From: Anas platyrhynchos
Lineage: Eukaryota > Chordata > Aves > Anseriformes > Anatidae
Length of the DNA: 64,000 nt
Assembly (NCBI RefSeq): GCF_047663525.1
Contig: NC_092588.1
Span: 136,206,501-136,270,500, forward strand
Direction: 5' to 3'
Every line of letters begins with the position of its first letter. Position 1 is the first letter of the stretch. Below the pieces are notes generated by a model, which did not search any database, was not told the DNA's origin, and was given only the letters and a program-made list of their open reading frames with translations. Below are positions 49,791 through 63,383 of the stretch, one piece after another. Both the position numbers and the translations under genes were made by a program.

Positions 49791-52410
49791 ACGCCAGGCT
49801 TTGGGTTTAATTAATTAATTAAGTTGTTTTTTCCGGAAGGACCCGTTGCTCCTGCCTCCTGCTGTCACGTTGCTGCGAGGAGCCAACGAGAGCAGGCGTT
49901 GCCCTGACTCAGGGCTGGTCGGAGAAGGGAATAAAGATGTTGAGGGAAATATGAAAATTTGCTGTGGCCTTCTCATTTTAACCAATTAACGAGTTGATAG
50001 TTTTCACTGGTGACTCCTGCGGTCTTACAGATGCTTATAGTGCTCAGTAAAGTGTCTTAGGGTCCAGAAAATACCCAGATGGGGCTGTGAGATAGGAGAT
50101 GGGGATGAAGGAGATGGAGCCCAAATTCTCTGAGGCAGCTGGGTCCTAAGGGTGCACCTGAGATTTAAGGCACCCGAATGGCAGTAAGACACTGGTAAGG
50201 TGCTTATCGGGTCCTTAATGGCCTAGAGTAAGAAGAACGTTCTTCACAGTGTTTTGTGTATCTAACTTTAGACGTCTGGTTCACATTACTGCAGAGATTA
50301 TTGTCCCTAAAATCCCCCACAGGAAGAGATGAGGAGCTCCAGAAACCCATTCAGGTTCAGGGAAATAGGGTAACTGCTAGTACCTCAGGTGAGTTAGGGA
50401 ACAAACCCGAGTCTTGTTCCTTGGTTCTAACCTGGGCTGTTGGCCTTCGAAGCTGACGAGGTGGTATATTGCACCAGGATGGCTTTATGAGAGATCTGTC
50501 AGTTTCAGATTGGAAGGTGTCCTTACCTTGAGTGAAATTCCAACCAATGCATTAAAAAAATATTTACATTTCATCTAGCCTATGTCATCTTTGGATTTTT
50601 GCCAGCAGCATTAGTGTTTCTGCTTCTCTGTCTGTAAGGAGTGTTCAAAAGCCAAAGTGGGCTGAGGCACTATATGCAAATCAAGATGCTTTTACCTGAG
50701 CTTAATGTATGACAATACTGATTCATGAGTTCTTCAGCCTTCTTGAGCTGGCTGAAGACAAAGTCTTGCCATGTTTTAAGGTCCACAAATCTTTATGCTC
50801 TGAAATGCTTTTTTTTTTTTCTTCATGTTTCCATACTCTTAAATCACTTGGAGCATGATGTTGGAATAGTAGAGGCACTCGGATGAGTGACAAGCATTAC
50901 CAAAGGCATGAACCTGCTCACGTATATAGGAATAATTCGATAGACTACAGCTAAGAAGGCGTATGACAGAGGTGTGGAAAGTCATGACTATCTTTTCTAA
51001 TGCAAGACATAAAGGGCAGTGAACAAAACTATCAAGTAGAAAATGGAAAACAGAAGTACTCAGAAGGAAATAAGATGCTTCAAGTATAGCTAGGCTGTGA
51101 AACAGTCTTTGGATGTTAAGGACGCTAAAATTTAGATTAGTCCAAAAATGTTGGATTTTTTTTTTTTTTTCTCCCCATGAATATGTCTGTTTGAAAGTAT
51201 TAAACACCAAGATATCACCTCTGGTTCAGAAAGTAACTGAACCACACTGCCAGAAGCTGCATGTGATTTCCAAGGCAGATGCATCATATGCTTGCCTTGT
51301 TCTGACGTTATTCCTTAGGCATTTGTTGTTGACTGCCTTTTCAGGCTAGATACTGAGCTAAAGTGCCCTTTAAATGACTTTATATAGCTGTTCTCATTAT
51401 TTTTCTTTTTTCTCAAAAACCTTTTTTATAATCCATATGTTTTTGATTAAATGTACTGAATTACGTTTGAGGCAGCATGGAAGTTCTCTAGCCATTTTTT
51501 CGTATCTTAGTTTCAGATAGTTTTAAGTATGCAGTGAAGAATGACTTCTCATAAAACAGCTCAAATACCAAGCCAAAGCTTGTAATTTTTCCTTGAATTG
51601 CTTCTAGCATGGTAATTGTAAAGTGTCTTTCAGCTGGAGCAAAGAGCTATGGGAGAAGGGGAAATAAAAGAATTTGCTGAGGGCTCTTTAGAAGAATGGC
51701 TATATCCATCTTCTCTGATCTAGCTTTGCTATTCCTTTGGGGGACAAAAACTTTAACATATTTTATGAACAGCTCTGGTAATTCTCTCACAATAGATACA
51801 CCTACAATAATGAACCAGATTTTTTCGTTATTAGGTACCCACTTGCTTGGCAGATGTAAATTCCCAGGAAATGGAGCGTAGAAGACAGGAAAATGTGATA
51901 TACCAGGAGCCTGGGTTTGGAATAAGCAGTATGTATTAAGACTACAAACAAACAGTTTCAAAATGTAAACAAAATTCGGTGTTTCTTTTTTCTTCCTATC
52001 ATAATGCCATTTCAAATGGTAACTAGAACTTTTCTGCCAGCTCCATAAACTCTGCATGGGATTTTGAACAGCGTTTGTCCATGTGCATTTTCAGCAGCAG
52101 CTCAGGCCAAGGCACTTTTTCCTCACCTCTGTTCCAGTTCCTCCCATGTGAGAGATCAGCTGAAGGAGCCATTTACTCGGTAGCTGAACAAAGGACTGAC
52201 TTGGCTGTTTTTCAGCTGGTTTGCTTTTTCATCATTACCACTGGTAACAACCTCATAGGTGAAATACATGTAGCAGTTATAAAGCCTGTGTGTTTGGTTG
52301 ATACCCTTAATGACAGTATTGCTTCATCACCAAGTTTATCCAGCTTGTCTGATTACAATGTGCATAAATAATTCAGCTGATAGATCATGTAAGTGATTAG
52401 AATGCCTCTC

Positions 52411-52447
52411 TTTTTTTTTTTCTTTTTTTTTTTCTTTCTGTTTTCTT
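52411..52447 (+). repeat. Poly-pyrimidine tract
   Basis: CTCTC followed by T runs broken by single C covers about 37 bases. It is low-complexity and not obviously attached to a retroposon. Confidence 0.85.
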
Positions 52448-53322
52448 TGCTATATTGGGCTTATGGGTATATGCTTTGGTAAAAGGTACCAGTAACACAC
52501 CATTTAATAGCATTGTATTAGTTTGTGCTGACTGGAGCAAAAACGTTTCTAGGTTCCAGTTTGACATACACTTAGATCAGTGTTGTTCCCTCAAAAAGTA
52601 CTCTGTGCTCCCTCTCTCTGCATGCTTGTTTTTGCATATGAACAAATACATTTCTGCTGTCCCATAGTGAGCTGATGCTATTGAAAATCTGTTTTTCAGC
52701 TATATTAGTGGTACCCTATCTGGGTCACTGAGCAGGTGACCAAATGCTTGTGTTGGCACATCAGAGGAGGAATTGAGGGGATATAACTAATACCCTGGGG
52801 AGGAAGAAGGACCTCTTTTGTTTTAAGTTGCAGGAGCAGCTTAATTGCATGTTGGCGTCATATTAAGGGTTCATTGAAGTCATGCAAGAAGGTACATGTG
52901 AAGCCTAGAATTTTGTTAAAGTGGGGTACTAACTATGATTAAATACCTACAGGGAGCAGACCTGCTGCATGTATGCCTTTATATAGTCATCCTTCAGAGG
53001 GTATTCAGATTCTAATAAAATTAGCTTTTACAACTCTCTTCTTCAAATATGAAGTATTAATAATACCATTTTATAGAGGCTCCCGCCACAAGTTGAGGCT
53101 ATTTCTTAAGGTCAAATAAAAGAACATTAGATCTTCCAGATGAAAATCTTTCTTCTGCCTTAACCAAATAACCACCATTTTATAAACAATCTTAATTGAG
53201 ACAGAACTCATAGAGATCCTAATGATTAGAAGTAACATCATAAACAGATGAGCTCCAATCCTGAAAATGAACATTTGAGATGTTTTCAGGGATTAGAACA
53301 ATGCAGTATAGAGAGGAATTGG

Positions 53323-53338
53323 TGTGTGTGTGTGTGTA
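53323..53338 (+). repeat. (TG)n microsatellite
   Basis: About eight TG units in the intergenic region between the two genes. Confidence 0.85.
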
Positions 53339-56300
53339 TTTTAGGTTTTGCAATTTTGTTGTAAATATGATGGTCCAAATTCATCTTTCAGGCAAACCCT
53401 GTGATTGAAACAGAGATTAAATCAACTGTTAACAGTCTAAATAAATTCAGACACGATCAGCTGCACACTACTGTGACAATTAAAATAAGTCAGCCTTCTC
53501 AGTTGATGGGGGGCCCTTCTCATGCAAGTTAGATTAGCACTTACAGTGCAAAGACAGAGCCTAGGGGTATGTGTAGGATCAGTTCAACATCTTTGCTGAG
53601 GGAGGTGGTAAGAAGCGTCTGATTTTTCTTTGTGTGTCATTGTCATACTTATGTGATCACACACTTAATATCTAGGGAGTAAATCATACTTTTTAAAGAG
53701 TATCTACATAATTACTCCAGTATCTTGTGGCTCTAACTGAGAGATAGAAATGTTAGTCTCATCAAAAAAGGCATATCGTGATTTTTTCCCCCTCTGATTC
53801 CCACAGCTCATATTACATATAAGGCTTTTCTGGCAGGGGAATATTTGTGAATATCACTGCTAAACTTGGCAGAATGGTTAATGGTACTGAATTGCAATAT
53901 AATTGAATTATAGTCTACTGTTAGATTTATGGTAATACCTCTACCCAAAATGACAAGCCAAGTGTTTCAAAGATTGTATTTCAGTAAAATCTGGCAACGC
54001 ATAGACAGCTGTTAACATTTAGTCCTCTCAGATATTTCAAACAAGGGAGAGCATTGAACTTTCTGTTATAACTTTTACTGAACAGAACAGTTCTAGCAGG
54101 GCAGACGAGTTTATTTCGAAAAACATGGACAAGAAGCTAATTGGTAAGTGCAACTTTTCTGGATAGAAAAAATGATTTTTTTTTTGACTGAGCAGTGTTG
54201 CACCAAACAATGGACGGTATTTTAAAAAAAAAAAAAAAAAGTTTGGGACCTTGGCACAGGGTATTATTCAGATCTCCCAAAAATGTTGTTGCAGTCTTGG
54301 TAGAAAAAGGAGCCTTCATTGTAGGAGTCCTTCCTTGCACAAGTGTTTTCAGCTGGATCAGGTAAGATCAGCTGGATCAGACTCCCCTAACTGCTTCTCT
54401 GCTCAGTTCTCACAACCCTGGTTGTGCTGGGTGATCCTGTGTGACTATTTCAGTAGTGCATTGTTGAGAGGAATGGGTTAAAAACAGGAGGTTGGTGAGG
54501 AGGATGGCATCAGAACAGAAGGCTGGTGAGGAGGACTGTAAATACGCTCAGGTGATCTTGCAGCTGGGAGTGCATAAAGTCTGGGGAGCAGCAATGTAGA
54601 AAAACATATAAATTATGCCTGCTGCTGTTTGTGCTCTGGGTTTGGTGAGTGGCACATCTGTGCAGAGATAACATGGGTGTTTGGTGAACTCAGAGGCACA
54701 CTATGAGAAGCGCTTGAGCTCCTGGCCTTGGTACAGAGGAGATCAAAGAAAGGTACAGCACCCCTGTCAATGAAAACTGTGCTGAGCAGCATTCAGTCAG
54801 CTGTGAAATAAGATCAGCAACTCATGATTTCTTGTGGCTTGCCTTCTGTGTTGTGGTTTAACGAGGCACCAGCTTTCCCTGGGAACATGGCTACAGAGCC
54901 ACACGGATCACGGTGCTCTGCTTTCTGCTGCTTAAAATTGCTGTTGCTCTCTAGAGAAACCTATTTCCTAGATTGTGTTTTCCCCCAGAATAAACAGAAT
55001 TCTCTATTATTTTATATGTTATATAAGTATTTGTGGACCTAATTATATGTTTTGCATTGATCATTGGTTTTGCCTTATTAAATTTCCTTAACCATAGCTG
55101 GAACAAGAGAGACATTGTAGAACTGCAGTCAGCTGGGGGTAGGGTAAACAGGAGCATCACAAGATAGGGCAGCCCAACGAAAGCAGGGCTTTCCTGTTGC
55201 ATTTCAGCAATGACTCAATTTAAGCTATTGGCTTAGCAAACTGACAGAAAATACCCTTTGGCTGCCATTTCCCAGGCCTTACCTAACTTCTGAAGGATTT
55301 ATTTTGTTAAAACTGATAAAGATCAGCTAACAATTTAGTGCCAAAGTATGGGAGAAGTACTTACCCCCACGGCTGCTCTTATTTAGTCCATTTTCTACAC
55401 CGTGAGGGATCCAGATTTTCCCTTGACATTTCACAATCTATAAAGTAGGACTTAACAAGCTTTAAGTTGGTTACTGGATCTTATTCTCAATACAGCACAT
55501 TTACCGGCTTGTCAGCACTTCAGCTTTGCTTTCCCCCTGCAGCACACTTGGATTTGGTTCAGAATGCTGTACCTATCTCACACAGCTCTGTCCTGATTAC
55601 TTTTGATATAAAGTAGTTATACAATTTTCTCCTGGAATCAACTGGAGTAACTCGAGAATTGAATGCCAAAACATCTTGCTGTAGCTTCGACCTGTCTTCC
55701 TCTGTCCATCCCCTTAATTCAGGAGACTTAAGAAGCAGTTGTATTTCTACCTAATTATTTGCCAGAAGTTGAATGCAATACTAGTTCCACACCACTGAAG
55801 AAATCCTTTCTGTTCTTTCATTTGCAGTATAAAATTCTCATATTGAAAAGCAGGAATTGTAGCACACGAGCACACACCACAGTATTACTTAACCTGGAGT
55901 CTTAACTGGAGCAATTACTTGGATCTTGCTCCTTTGGAGGAGTTGAGATACAGAGTTGTGTTGATTACTTTGTTACTAAAATTCACAATACAGAGTCACC
56001 TGTATTATCCAAAGCAGCGAGCTACTGTTTCAAAAATAATAGCATTACAAGTGTTCCAGTGGACAGGCTCCCTGCTCAAATCTCCAGGCATAGGTAGGTG
56101 ATGTGTGGTGGTTGGACACACATTTTAAGAAGACACCACTGCCCCTTGAAGCCATAAAGGAAAGTTTAAGAGCTCATAAAATCAAACTAATAGCTTTTGT
56201 CCACTAGGAACTTGTGTTTATTCTTGTTAGGAAAAAGATGTGGCAGCTGAGCCCTGGAATAAACCCAAGAAAATGTTTTAAATTGCTACAGTAGAGGATT

Positions 56301-57347
56301 ATCTGTAACAAAATGAAATGCAAACCACTGTAAAAATAGCTCTGAAAAAAAAAAAAATTCCAGGGCCAGTCCAAGCAACACAATCAATCCTGGTTTGCTA
56401 ATTTACAGTAGTATTCTAGCAAATCTAGATGTGTGCTATGTCATATATGACAGATCATGCAGAAGCACTACAGACCCTTCTGCCTTTTCTGGTGCCCTGC
56501 AGAAATACAAATGTGTCACCTAAGACACCGTCTTGCGAGAGGTGGCTCCTGGAGGGCTGCTGTGGAAACCCGGCCCCAGAGAACTGGCTTGTCCATTTAG
56601 GAAAGCAGGGAAAAGGGCCTGGAATTCCTTCAGCAATAAGTCTGCCCATGAAAAGGCATAGAAAGGGTGTTAGAAGAAAAGGAGAGTCTTCTAGGGACAG
56701 AAACTGTGAAAAGCAACCTTTCTTATGAGAAAACAGTAATTTAGTTAGCTGACTTGAGAATCAAGCTCAGAAGGCTGCACGGTTTTTATACTTCGGTATA
56801 AATACACAAGCAGCTCAGAGGCATTTTTCATCAAATTTATCATTTTCATGTTATCTAAAAGACCTTTCTGAATTCTTTTTTCTGTGGTTTAAACAAAAAA
56901 AATAAAATAGAAATATCTCTGCAATGTGTTTGAATCTTGCCGTAAGTAGGGAAATCCAACCCAAGCAAATTCTGTTCTACCCAGCGTTCAAAATCTCTGA
57001 CAGGAGCTTTAAGGAGATTAGTGCTGGGAGCCTGAGAGAATTACAGCTCTCAGATGGCTCCTCAAGTGAGGCAGAGAGGCATCAGCCGCCACGATGAGTG
57101 GTTCTCAGGGTTCTCATAACTCCTTGGCTAATTAAGATGCAGCCACATGGCATTTGAAAGCGTACATGCAAACTAAGTGGAACTGACGCACTGCAATGAA
57201 TTAGGAATTCCACAGAAGAACTGCTGAAAGCCCACCAGCACCTCGGGATTCACCAAGCAGCAATGCCAGCAGCCTTGTGCTGTGGTTGCCCACGCACTGC
57301 CCAACTCACCCTCCTGATGTCTCTCAAGGGAAATACCTCACCTTGCT

Positions 57348-57363
57348 TCTTCTTCTTCTTCTC
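57348..57363 (+). repeat. (CTT)n microsatellite
   Basis: Five or so CTT units. The leucine or phenylalanine runs in the short frames that cross it are produced by this repeat. Confidence 0.85.
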
Positions 57364-59444
57364 TACCTTGCCCTTCTACTCACGTACTTCTGCTGCCTCT
57401 GTTGCCAGTACAGCTCTTGTGACCAGGAGGGAAACCAGATTAGCTGTTTGAGAAGCTGAAAACTAAGTAGGCAGACGGGAAAATAAATTACAAAAGGAGA
57501 AAAATGATGGGATTTCATCTTCTGTTTGAAGACTATATTTACATCTGCTTAAAGTGCTTAAAGCCCATCAAGAAACTGCATTGCTGAAACCTTTTGAAGA
57601 GTAGGTCAAAAAGCACCTGCAGTAAGTTAAGACATATCTGGGGCCCATTTTAGGAAATGCTTTATTAATTTTTGATGTAACTGCTAATGTTCATGTAAAC
57701 TCCAATGTGAATTTGTAAATGATCTTGCCTATCGGTTTAGTTATTTGTTTATCAATACATGGTGGATTTGGGAAGAAACCTAGTGTAGTGTCAATGGTTA
57801 CAGACCCTCTGCTGGTGGAAATAGTGTGCTCTAATACCAAGTAGTCTGTCCAGTAGACAGATGGGAGAGAGCCAGGCTTTGGTGCTAAAGCACCTCCCTT
57901 AGCAGCTGCAGCTACACAGCAGCTCCTGGCACAGCACCTTGCAAGGAAGCAGCATGCACCACTTGGGTCAGGATCTGTGGCTGCTGAGGTCACGTACTGC
58001 TTGGGTACTACGCATACCTTGTGCTTCCAAAGTGTGGTTGTGTTTGGGAAGTCTGGTACTGAGCAAAGCTTATTCACTCTGGTAGTCTAGGCACCTGAAA
58101 AATTACCCATTATAAAGGCTTTGAGTGTTTTCAAGGAATGCTGAGCTTCAATTACGTATTTTTCGCGTTGTTAGAGCCCAAACTAGGAGAACAACCCTGC
58201 CCTTGAAGTCCAACTCTCTAATCTCACTCCTCAAAACAGCTTTAACCACTAATACGGTCCAGCACATTGCAATTTCTATTGCTCTGTGCTCAACCTTTAC
58301 GTCTCCTTCAAGCTGATACACCCAAAAGACAAAGTCCCCATCCCTAACAGCCTAATACCTGTATGAGCAAATTGAGCCAAACACAGATAAAAAGCAGTTT
58401 TGAAATCAGAAACTATACACTCATGTGCAGCAGTGGAACAAAAACATGACCAAAAAAAGCACATGCTGCTTCTAAGGTGTGTTGCCTGCTCTATAGATAG
58501 AAGGGATAAGTAACATTACATAGCTGCTAAACCACACGTGCCAACTCCGCTCCTGTGAAATAAAACACAGGAAAATCTGCCCCAAGAGATTTGTTTTCAA
58601 TGAACGCAGGCTAGCTTTTTAGGAATTTTAATCCCCAAAATGGGGCACTCCCATGTTTTGGCAGAAGTGGAGTTCTCCACATCACAGCCTTTCTGCCGAC
58701 ACCCAGCCAGCCTCTAGGTTCATACCAGCTCTCAGAAGACAGGAGGACTGTCTGAACATGACAGCACAGGAGGAAAAAAAAACAACAACCGAGAAGCAGA
58801 AAATATCAAATCATTTTTCCACCCCCTCAAGTAAGGTGTAGCACTGGCAACAACTGCTTTATGCTGTGCATATTCATGCACAAAGCAAATCTTACCAGTC
58901 TAGGGGAAAATTAACTCAATGCAGAAGACATTTGACCTGGGTTAGCAAGCTGCACTGGGCAAGCGACGGCTGAGCGAACAGCAGAACTGACACAGGGAAA
59001 AAGAGGCGGTGCTGGCTGGAAGGTGACGGTGAGGACTGGGCTCTTTTCCATGGCACACTGTTACCTTGGCTCTGCGCTGGGGCTGAACCAGATCCTGGCC
59101 CCCAGCCTGCATCCTGGCCACAAGCAGAGAAAAAGAATCTTCTAGAGTAAAGGAAATCACTCTCTTCCTCTAAGGAAAAATGGAATTCAGAAACTTTTTA
59201 GGACTAGCCTACAATAAAAATAAAAAGGAAATAATAAGTAACAGTCAAGCTTTCAGAGATTTTTTTTTTTTTTAAGCAGCAGGACTATAAAGTTAGTGAG
59301 TCAAAAATACAGTATACATCATGTGTTTTACGCCTATTAAGGTACCTGTAACAGTCTGACAAGTCTGGTGATCAATGCCAAAACAGGTTAAGTCTTTCAT
59401 ATTCTAACAGTTACTGTTTTCCACAAAAATAATTGAAATAAACT

Positions 59445-62400
59445 GCATCTGTATGAGAATGTTTTATTAAAAATACATATCTTCTGTTTCACATAAAAAG
59501 AACCCACACTGTAATTAAACACAACTTAAGAAGTTGGAAAGGAATTATTGGAAAAAAAAAATACAGGTTCCCATAATCTCACAGCACCCACTGTTTGCCT
59601 GCATGAGCTACAAATTAAAATCTTTCTGTTTAAGACCCACAGTGTCTGTCTTGCACCCAGCAGAGTACCCAGGCAGGAGTAGCCGGGCAGAAGCAGGGGT
59701 GCTGCTCCACAGCAGCTGCTCCCTGGCATGGATACACGCAGGACACGTGTGGTTTTCTCCCCAGATCCGGGGCCTGTTGCCACAGGTTGGCCACCCCTTC
59801 TGTAAACAATGAGAAATTCAGCACAGCACTTCCAGGTAATTCCACTTTGGGTCCAGAGGCAACTCACAGTAAGTAACAGCACTGTTGAAAGAGATTCAGC
59901 TGTGCTTTTCTGATACAACACGGAGCCACAGTCTTTCTGATGACGATTACCTTAACTACAGCACACACGGGTATCTGCCAGATTTCGGATCCCCGCTTTT
60001 CATAGCTCAGGTCCATCTCAGACTTTTGAAAAGACACAATTTTCAAAGCAACAAGTTATTGGCATAGGCAGCAGCAACTACTAATTGAAAGTTTAAAGCA
60101 TAAAAATCAAAGTGGGAATGCAAAAGAGTTGTGACAGACATCTGCTATTTAAATCATACAGAACAAAACCCTGGCTGCAGCTACTCTCTGAAGAAAGCAC
60201 CAGTTTGCCAGGCTGCCTTTCTTGCCCTGAAGATATTGAAAATTCGGATCCTTTTAAAGTCACTGAGAGACGTATTCATCATCCCTCCCAAATGGTCAAA
60301 ATGAGTTGTAAATTTAGGCTCTAAGAGTGTACCAGACACCGACTACAAACGAATGTTTGCTAGCCAACTCATAACTTAAGCAAGGCACAAAGAAGGCAAG
60401 ACACTGGGGGGGTGGGGAAGCAAGGCAACGTGAAGTCACAAACCAGCGGTCCCTGTGCTTTGACCTTACAAAGCATCTACTGGCACGGGCAGCTGAAGCA
60501 GCAACAGTATCTGCGGTTGGACAGACAGTAACAGTAAAGCAAAGTTCAATTCTATAGAAAAAAAGTGGATACAAGTCATGATCTGATTGAAAAAGATCCT
60601 TCTCATCTAACATCACACCTTGAAAATTTAAGGTTTAAATTCATGCAACTTCAGGGGCATGTCTTCTTTGTCGCCCATTCCTTTATCTTTAGGCATCGAT
60701 GCCCTAGTAGCAATTTCATCAAGCACTCCACGTCCCCTCCTGGAAGGGCTTGTCACTCTACTGACCATGCTGGGAACTTGGAACAGAGATCAGCTTGCTT
60801 ACTTAGTCCACTCCAGCTTGAGGCCTGCCAGCTAGGATAAAGTGTTTGTTAATGTAGTGTTTGTTATTGCACACATTGTAACGGGGCAACATCTGCCCAG
60901 TAGAGCATTTGCTCATTTCTAATGCAAAATGAAATGAACTGATTATCAAGACCTTGGACGAGTTTGCAGAACTGGAGTTAAAGGACTCTTAATTTGCTTT
61001 CAGCAAAACAAATCTGTTCTGGGATTAATGAAATACAAATATCCACTCAGCTCCAGAACGGCACCAATTAAAATAACTTTCTGTACTGGAATGACATCTT
61101 AAATCCAAAATCTCAGTCTGCCAAAATCTGAGCAAATTAAGCATTTGCCTTAATTATAATAGCATTCAATTCACTATCATCAAATACCCAAGCAATTTTA
61201 AAGCCCATAGTGAAAAGCTTTGACCCCTAGGATTGACCTGCTCTGCCTGAGGAGAGAAAAATGATTTAGACATCCCAGGCTGGGAATCTATAACCCTTCC
61301 TCATACTTACAGAGCTGCAAGGTGAAAGTTTTAATCAGTAATTAAATAAGCTATAGCATGGAAGTCTAGCAACTGCAGACTATAAAACTTCTGTAAACAT
61401 CAATGGTGAAAAATATGCAAGGTCATTGTTATTTCTATATACATTAAAAAAAATAAAGTTAAAAATCTCTCCACAGGGTCATAATCCCCTTTCTAGAGAG
61501 ACACTGTTTTGTAACACTGTCCACAATCCTTCATAGCCTTTAGAGTTCTTCATGGTTTTCCTAATCCATTCTGTAGTGACTGATATTTCTCTCCAGAACT
61601 GAATAATACTTTAGCATTAAAGCATTATTAATTCTAAGCTTGTTCGACTTGCAAATCCATCGTTCAGATCTGAAGGATAGCCTTCAAATAAAACATTCAA
61701 TCTCTTCAACAGACTTTTTAAAAAATACAAGTGGTCTTTGTTTTAATGTCAAAATAGATCCAGTGAATTCACTAACTTATTAAAAAAAAAAAAGACTAAA
61801 AAAGAAAACTCACAAAACCGTTTCTAGCCTCCAGTGATTCATAAAATGTTATTACAGTACAGAAGAACATTATTAGCTAAATTGCCTATTTCTTCCAAGA
61901 GCTACTTTGAAAGTAAAAGGTATTTTGACACTAATTCTACTGCGGAGGTTCACAAGCACTTGCCTTTTTGTATGCACATTAGAAAACAAAAAGCAGTGCT
62001 ATAGAACTGAATTAGGCTGCCAAATTCACTTGTGAGGCTTCATATCTTAAAATACACGTGTCCAGATGAAAACTCACTAACTTATTTGTTAATCACCTTT
62101 GTTCCCCCTAAATGACAATACACTTTTGACTATACTAGGTTATTTTTTGATCTGTAACAATAAGCTCAGTGAAACCCCTACCACCAGTTTCACCCTCTGC
62201 ATTTGGATAACACATGGCTGCATGGTTCCACCTATGCAGCTCTGCTACCAGGGTCAAACTCTAAAAGTTGTTCATCAAAGAGGTACAAGCCTGCTTTGAT
62301 CTCAAGAAACGGAAGGCTGAACAAATATGCAAGACAACTTGCATGAACGGATACCACTGTTAGTGTACTGTGCCAGCATTAGCAGCAATTTTGTCTGTAG

Positions 62401-62626
62401 TGAGCTCAGAGGAAAAAGCAAACAAAATAAATCCAAAACCAAACTGCAAACGTTGTTCAGGAAGGAACCCTTGAGAACAGCAGACTTGCTGAACTCAGGT
62501 CTCCACTGCTTTGCACCTCAGGGTGCAGAGCAATGATTACGCTCAGTACAAGGCAGTAGAGAACCAAGCCTGCAATTTTCACGGTTCAAGTGAGCACAAG
62601 AGCTTGACTTCCAGGACTTCATCTCT
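59445..62626 (-). other. CLDN12: CLDN12 3' UTR (proposed)
   Basis: About 3.2 kb follows the CLDN12 stop codon without an obvious gene. A good AATAAA (TTTATT on the plus strand) is at 59,463-59,468, and a cleavage site 10-25 bases beyond would end the transcript near 59,445. CLDN12 is known to have a long 3' UTR in mammals, which fits. The end is inferred. Confidence 0.5.
59463..59468 (-). terminator. CLDN12: Candidate CLDN12 polyadenylation signal
   Basis: TTTATT on the plus strand reads AATAAA on the gene strand, in the context TTTTTAATAAAACATT. It is the first canonical hexamer that I noticed after the stop codon. Confidence 0.5.
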
Positions 62627-63364
62627 TTAGGATGTATGTGTCACAACAGGAATGTCGATTTCTATGGCAGAGAGGCGAGAGCGTGCAGAGTAGGGCTGAG
62701 AGGCGTAGCTGTGCATGCTGGGGGCATGCGAATAGAGGGGCTGCCAGAAAGGAGACGGTAGGCTCTTACACGCACAATACCACAGAAATAACAAAACAGA
62801 AGTGAAAAACAGGCCGCCGGCACTGGCAATGGCAATAAATACAGAGATGTCAAAGCTAAAGACAGGCTCGTATTTTCTGTTCAGATAATTGTTATAAAAA
62901 ATGACCCAGACTGACGGAGTGAGACAAATTGCACATGCTAGCAGGAACAAGAGGCCGGCCACGAGATGGCAGCCCGCGCTGTTTACGAGGCATTTTGCCA
63001 GCTTGACATTTGGCACACTGGACACAAAGGCTGTGTTACACATGCCAATCAAGCAGAGAAACAGAGCTGAGACAGCAGTAAACATACTAAGCGGGAGGGC
63101 AAACTGAAGAACGCGCAAATCCAGCTGATCGACGGCCGTGTACCACTGCGGGTCATATATCACGCAGTCTCTGCTCCCATCAATGCGAGCGCACTTAATC
63201 CAGAGTCCGGTGTAAACGGTGACATTCCTCTCGTTCTTGTTGAAGGTGTACAGTCTCATTTGCCTCCAGTTTGGAAGCAGAACCGCCGCCAGCAGTCCGG
63301 CCACTGAGGCTGTTCCGCTGAGGAAGGCCAGCACTGTTGCTGCATGAACGTCCCGGCAGCCCAT
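62627..63364 (-). CDS. CLDN12: Claudin-12, tight-junction membrane protein
   Basis: An intact 245-residue frame starting [11 protein letters not shown] and ending PVVTHTS. It has the four-helix claudin layout: helices at about 8-30, 86-108, 126-148 and 174-198, and a first extracellular loop with W33 and the signature GLW-x2-C-x8-C (G53-W55, C58, C67). The strings [44 protein letters not shown] and [13 protein letters not shown] are characteristic of claudin-12. The family seals or forms paracellular channels between epithelial cells; claudin-12 has been tied to calcium permeability. Like mammalian CLDN12 it lacks the usual C-terminal PDZ-binding YV. The coding sequence lies in one exon; the acceptor is 19 bases upstream of the ATG. 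Confidence 0.97.
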   Translation of the reverse strand: MGCRDVHAATVLAFLSGTASVAGLLAAVLLPNWRQMRLYTFNKNERNVTVYTGLWIKCARIDGSRDCVIYDPQWYTAVDQLDLRVLQFALPLSMFTAVSALFLCLIGMCNTAFVSSVPNVKLAKCLVNSAGCHLVAGLLFLLACAICLTPSVWVIFYNNYLNRKYEPVFSFDISVFIAIASAGGLFFTSVLLFLWYCACKSLPSPFWQPLYSHAPSMHSYASQPYSARSRLSAIEIDIPVVTHTS

Positions 63365-63383
63365 GTCTGCCCGCTGATGCTTC
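63365..63383 (-). other. CLDN12: CLDN12 5' UTR part and splice acceptor
   Basis: Reading on the gene strand, a pyrimidine-rich CTCCTTTTTAATGGCAG ends at 63,384 and the exon starts GAAGCATCAGCGGGCAGAC before the ATG. This fits CLDN12 having noncoding 5' exons further upstream, outside the window. Confidence 0.7.

Larger units (their letters stand above)
49791..59444. other. Intergenic DNA between CLDN12 and PTTG1IP2
   Basis: About 9.6 kb of mostly AT-rich DNA. It has poly-T or poly-pyrimidine tracts (51,157-51,172; 52,411-52,440), a TG repeat (53,323-53,338), poly-A (54,223-54,240), a CTT repeat (57,348-57,362) and a TTAA run at 49,809-49,821. There are no CR1 ends I could recognise and no frame with family features. 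Alternative CLDN12 polyadenylation signals could lie here (for example TTTATT near 57,661). Confidence 0.6.

Noticed and set aside
49161..49814. Long frames on both strands around the CpG island (117-153 codons)
   Set aside because: They overlap one another, are rich in Arg, Pro, Gly and Ala due to base composition, and one includes the true exon 1 followed by intron sequence.
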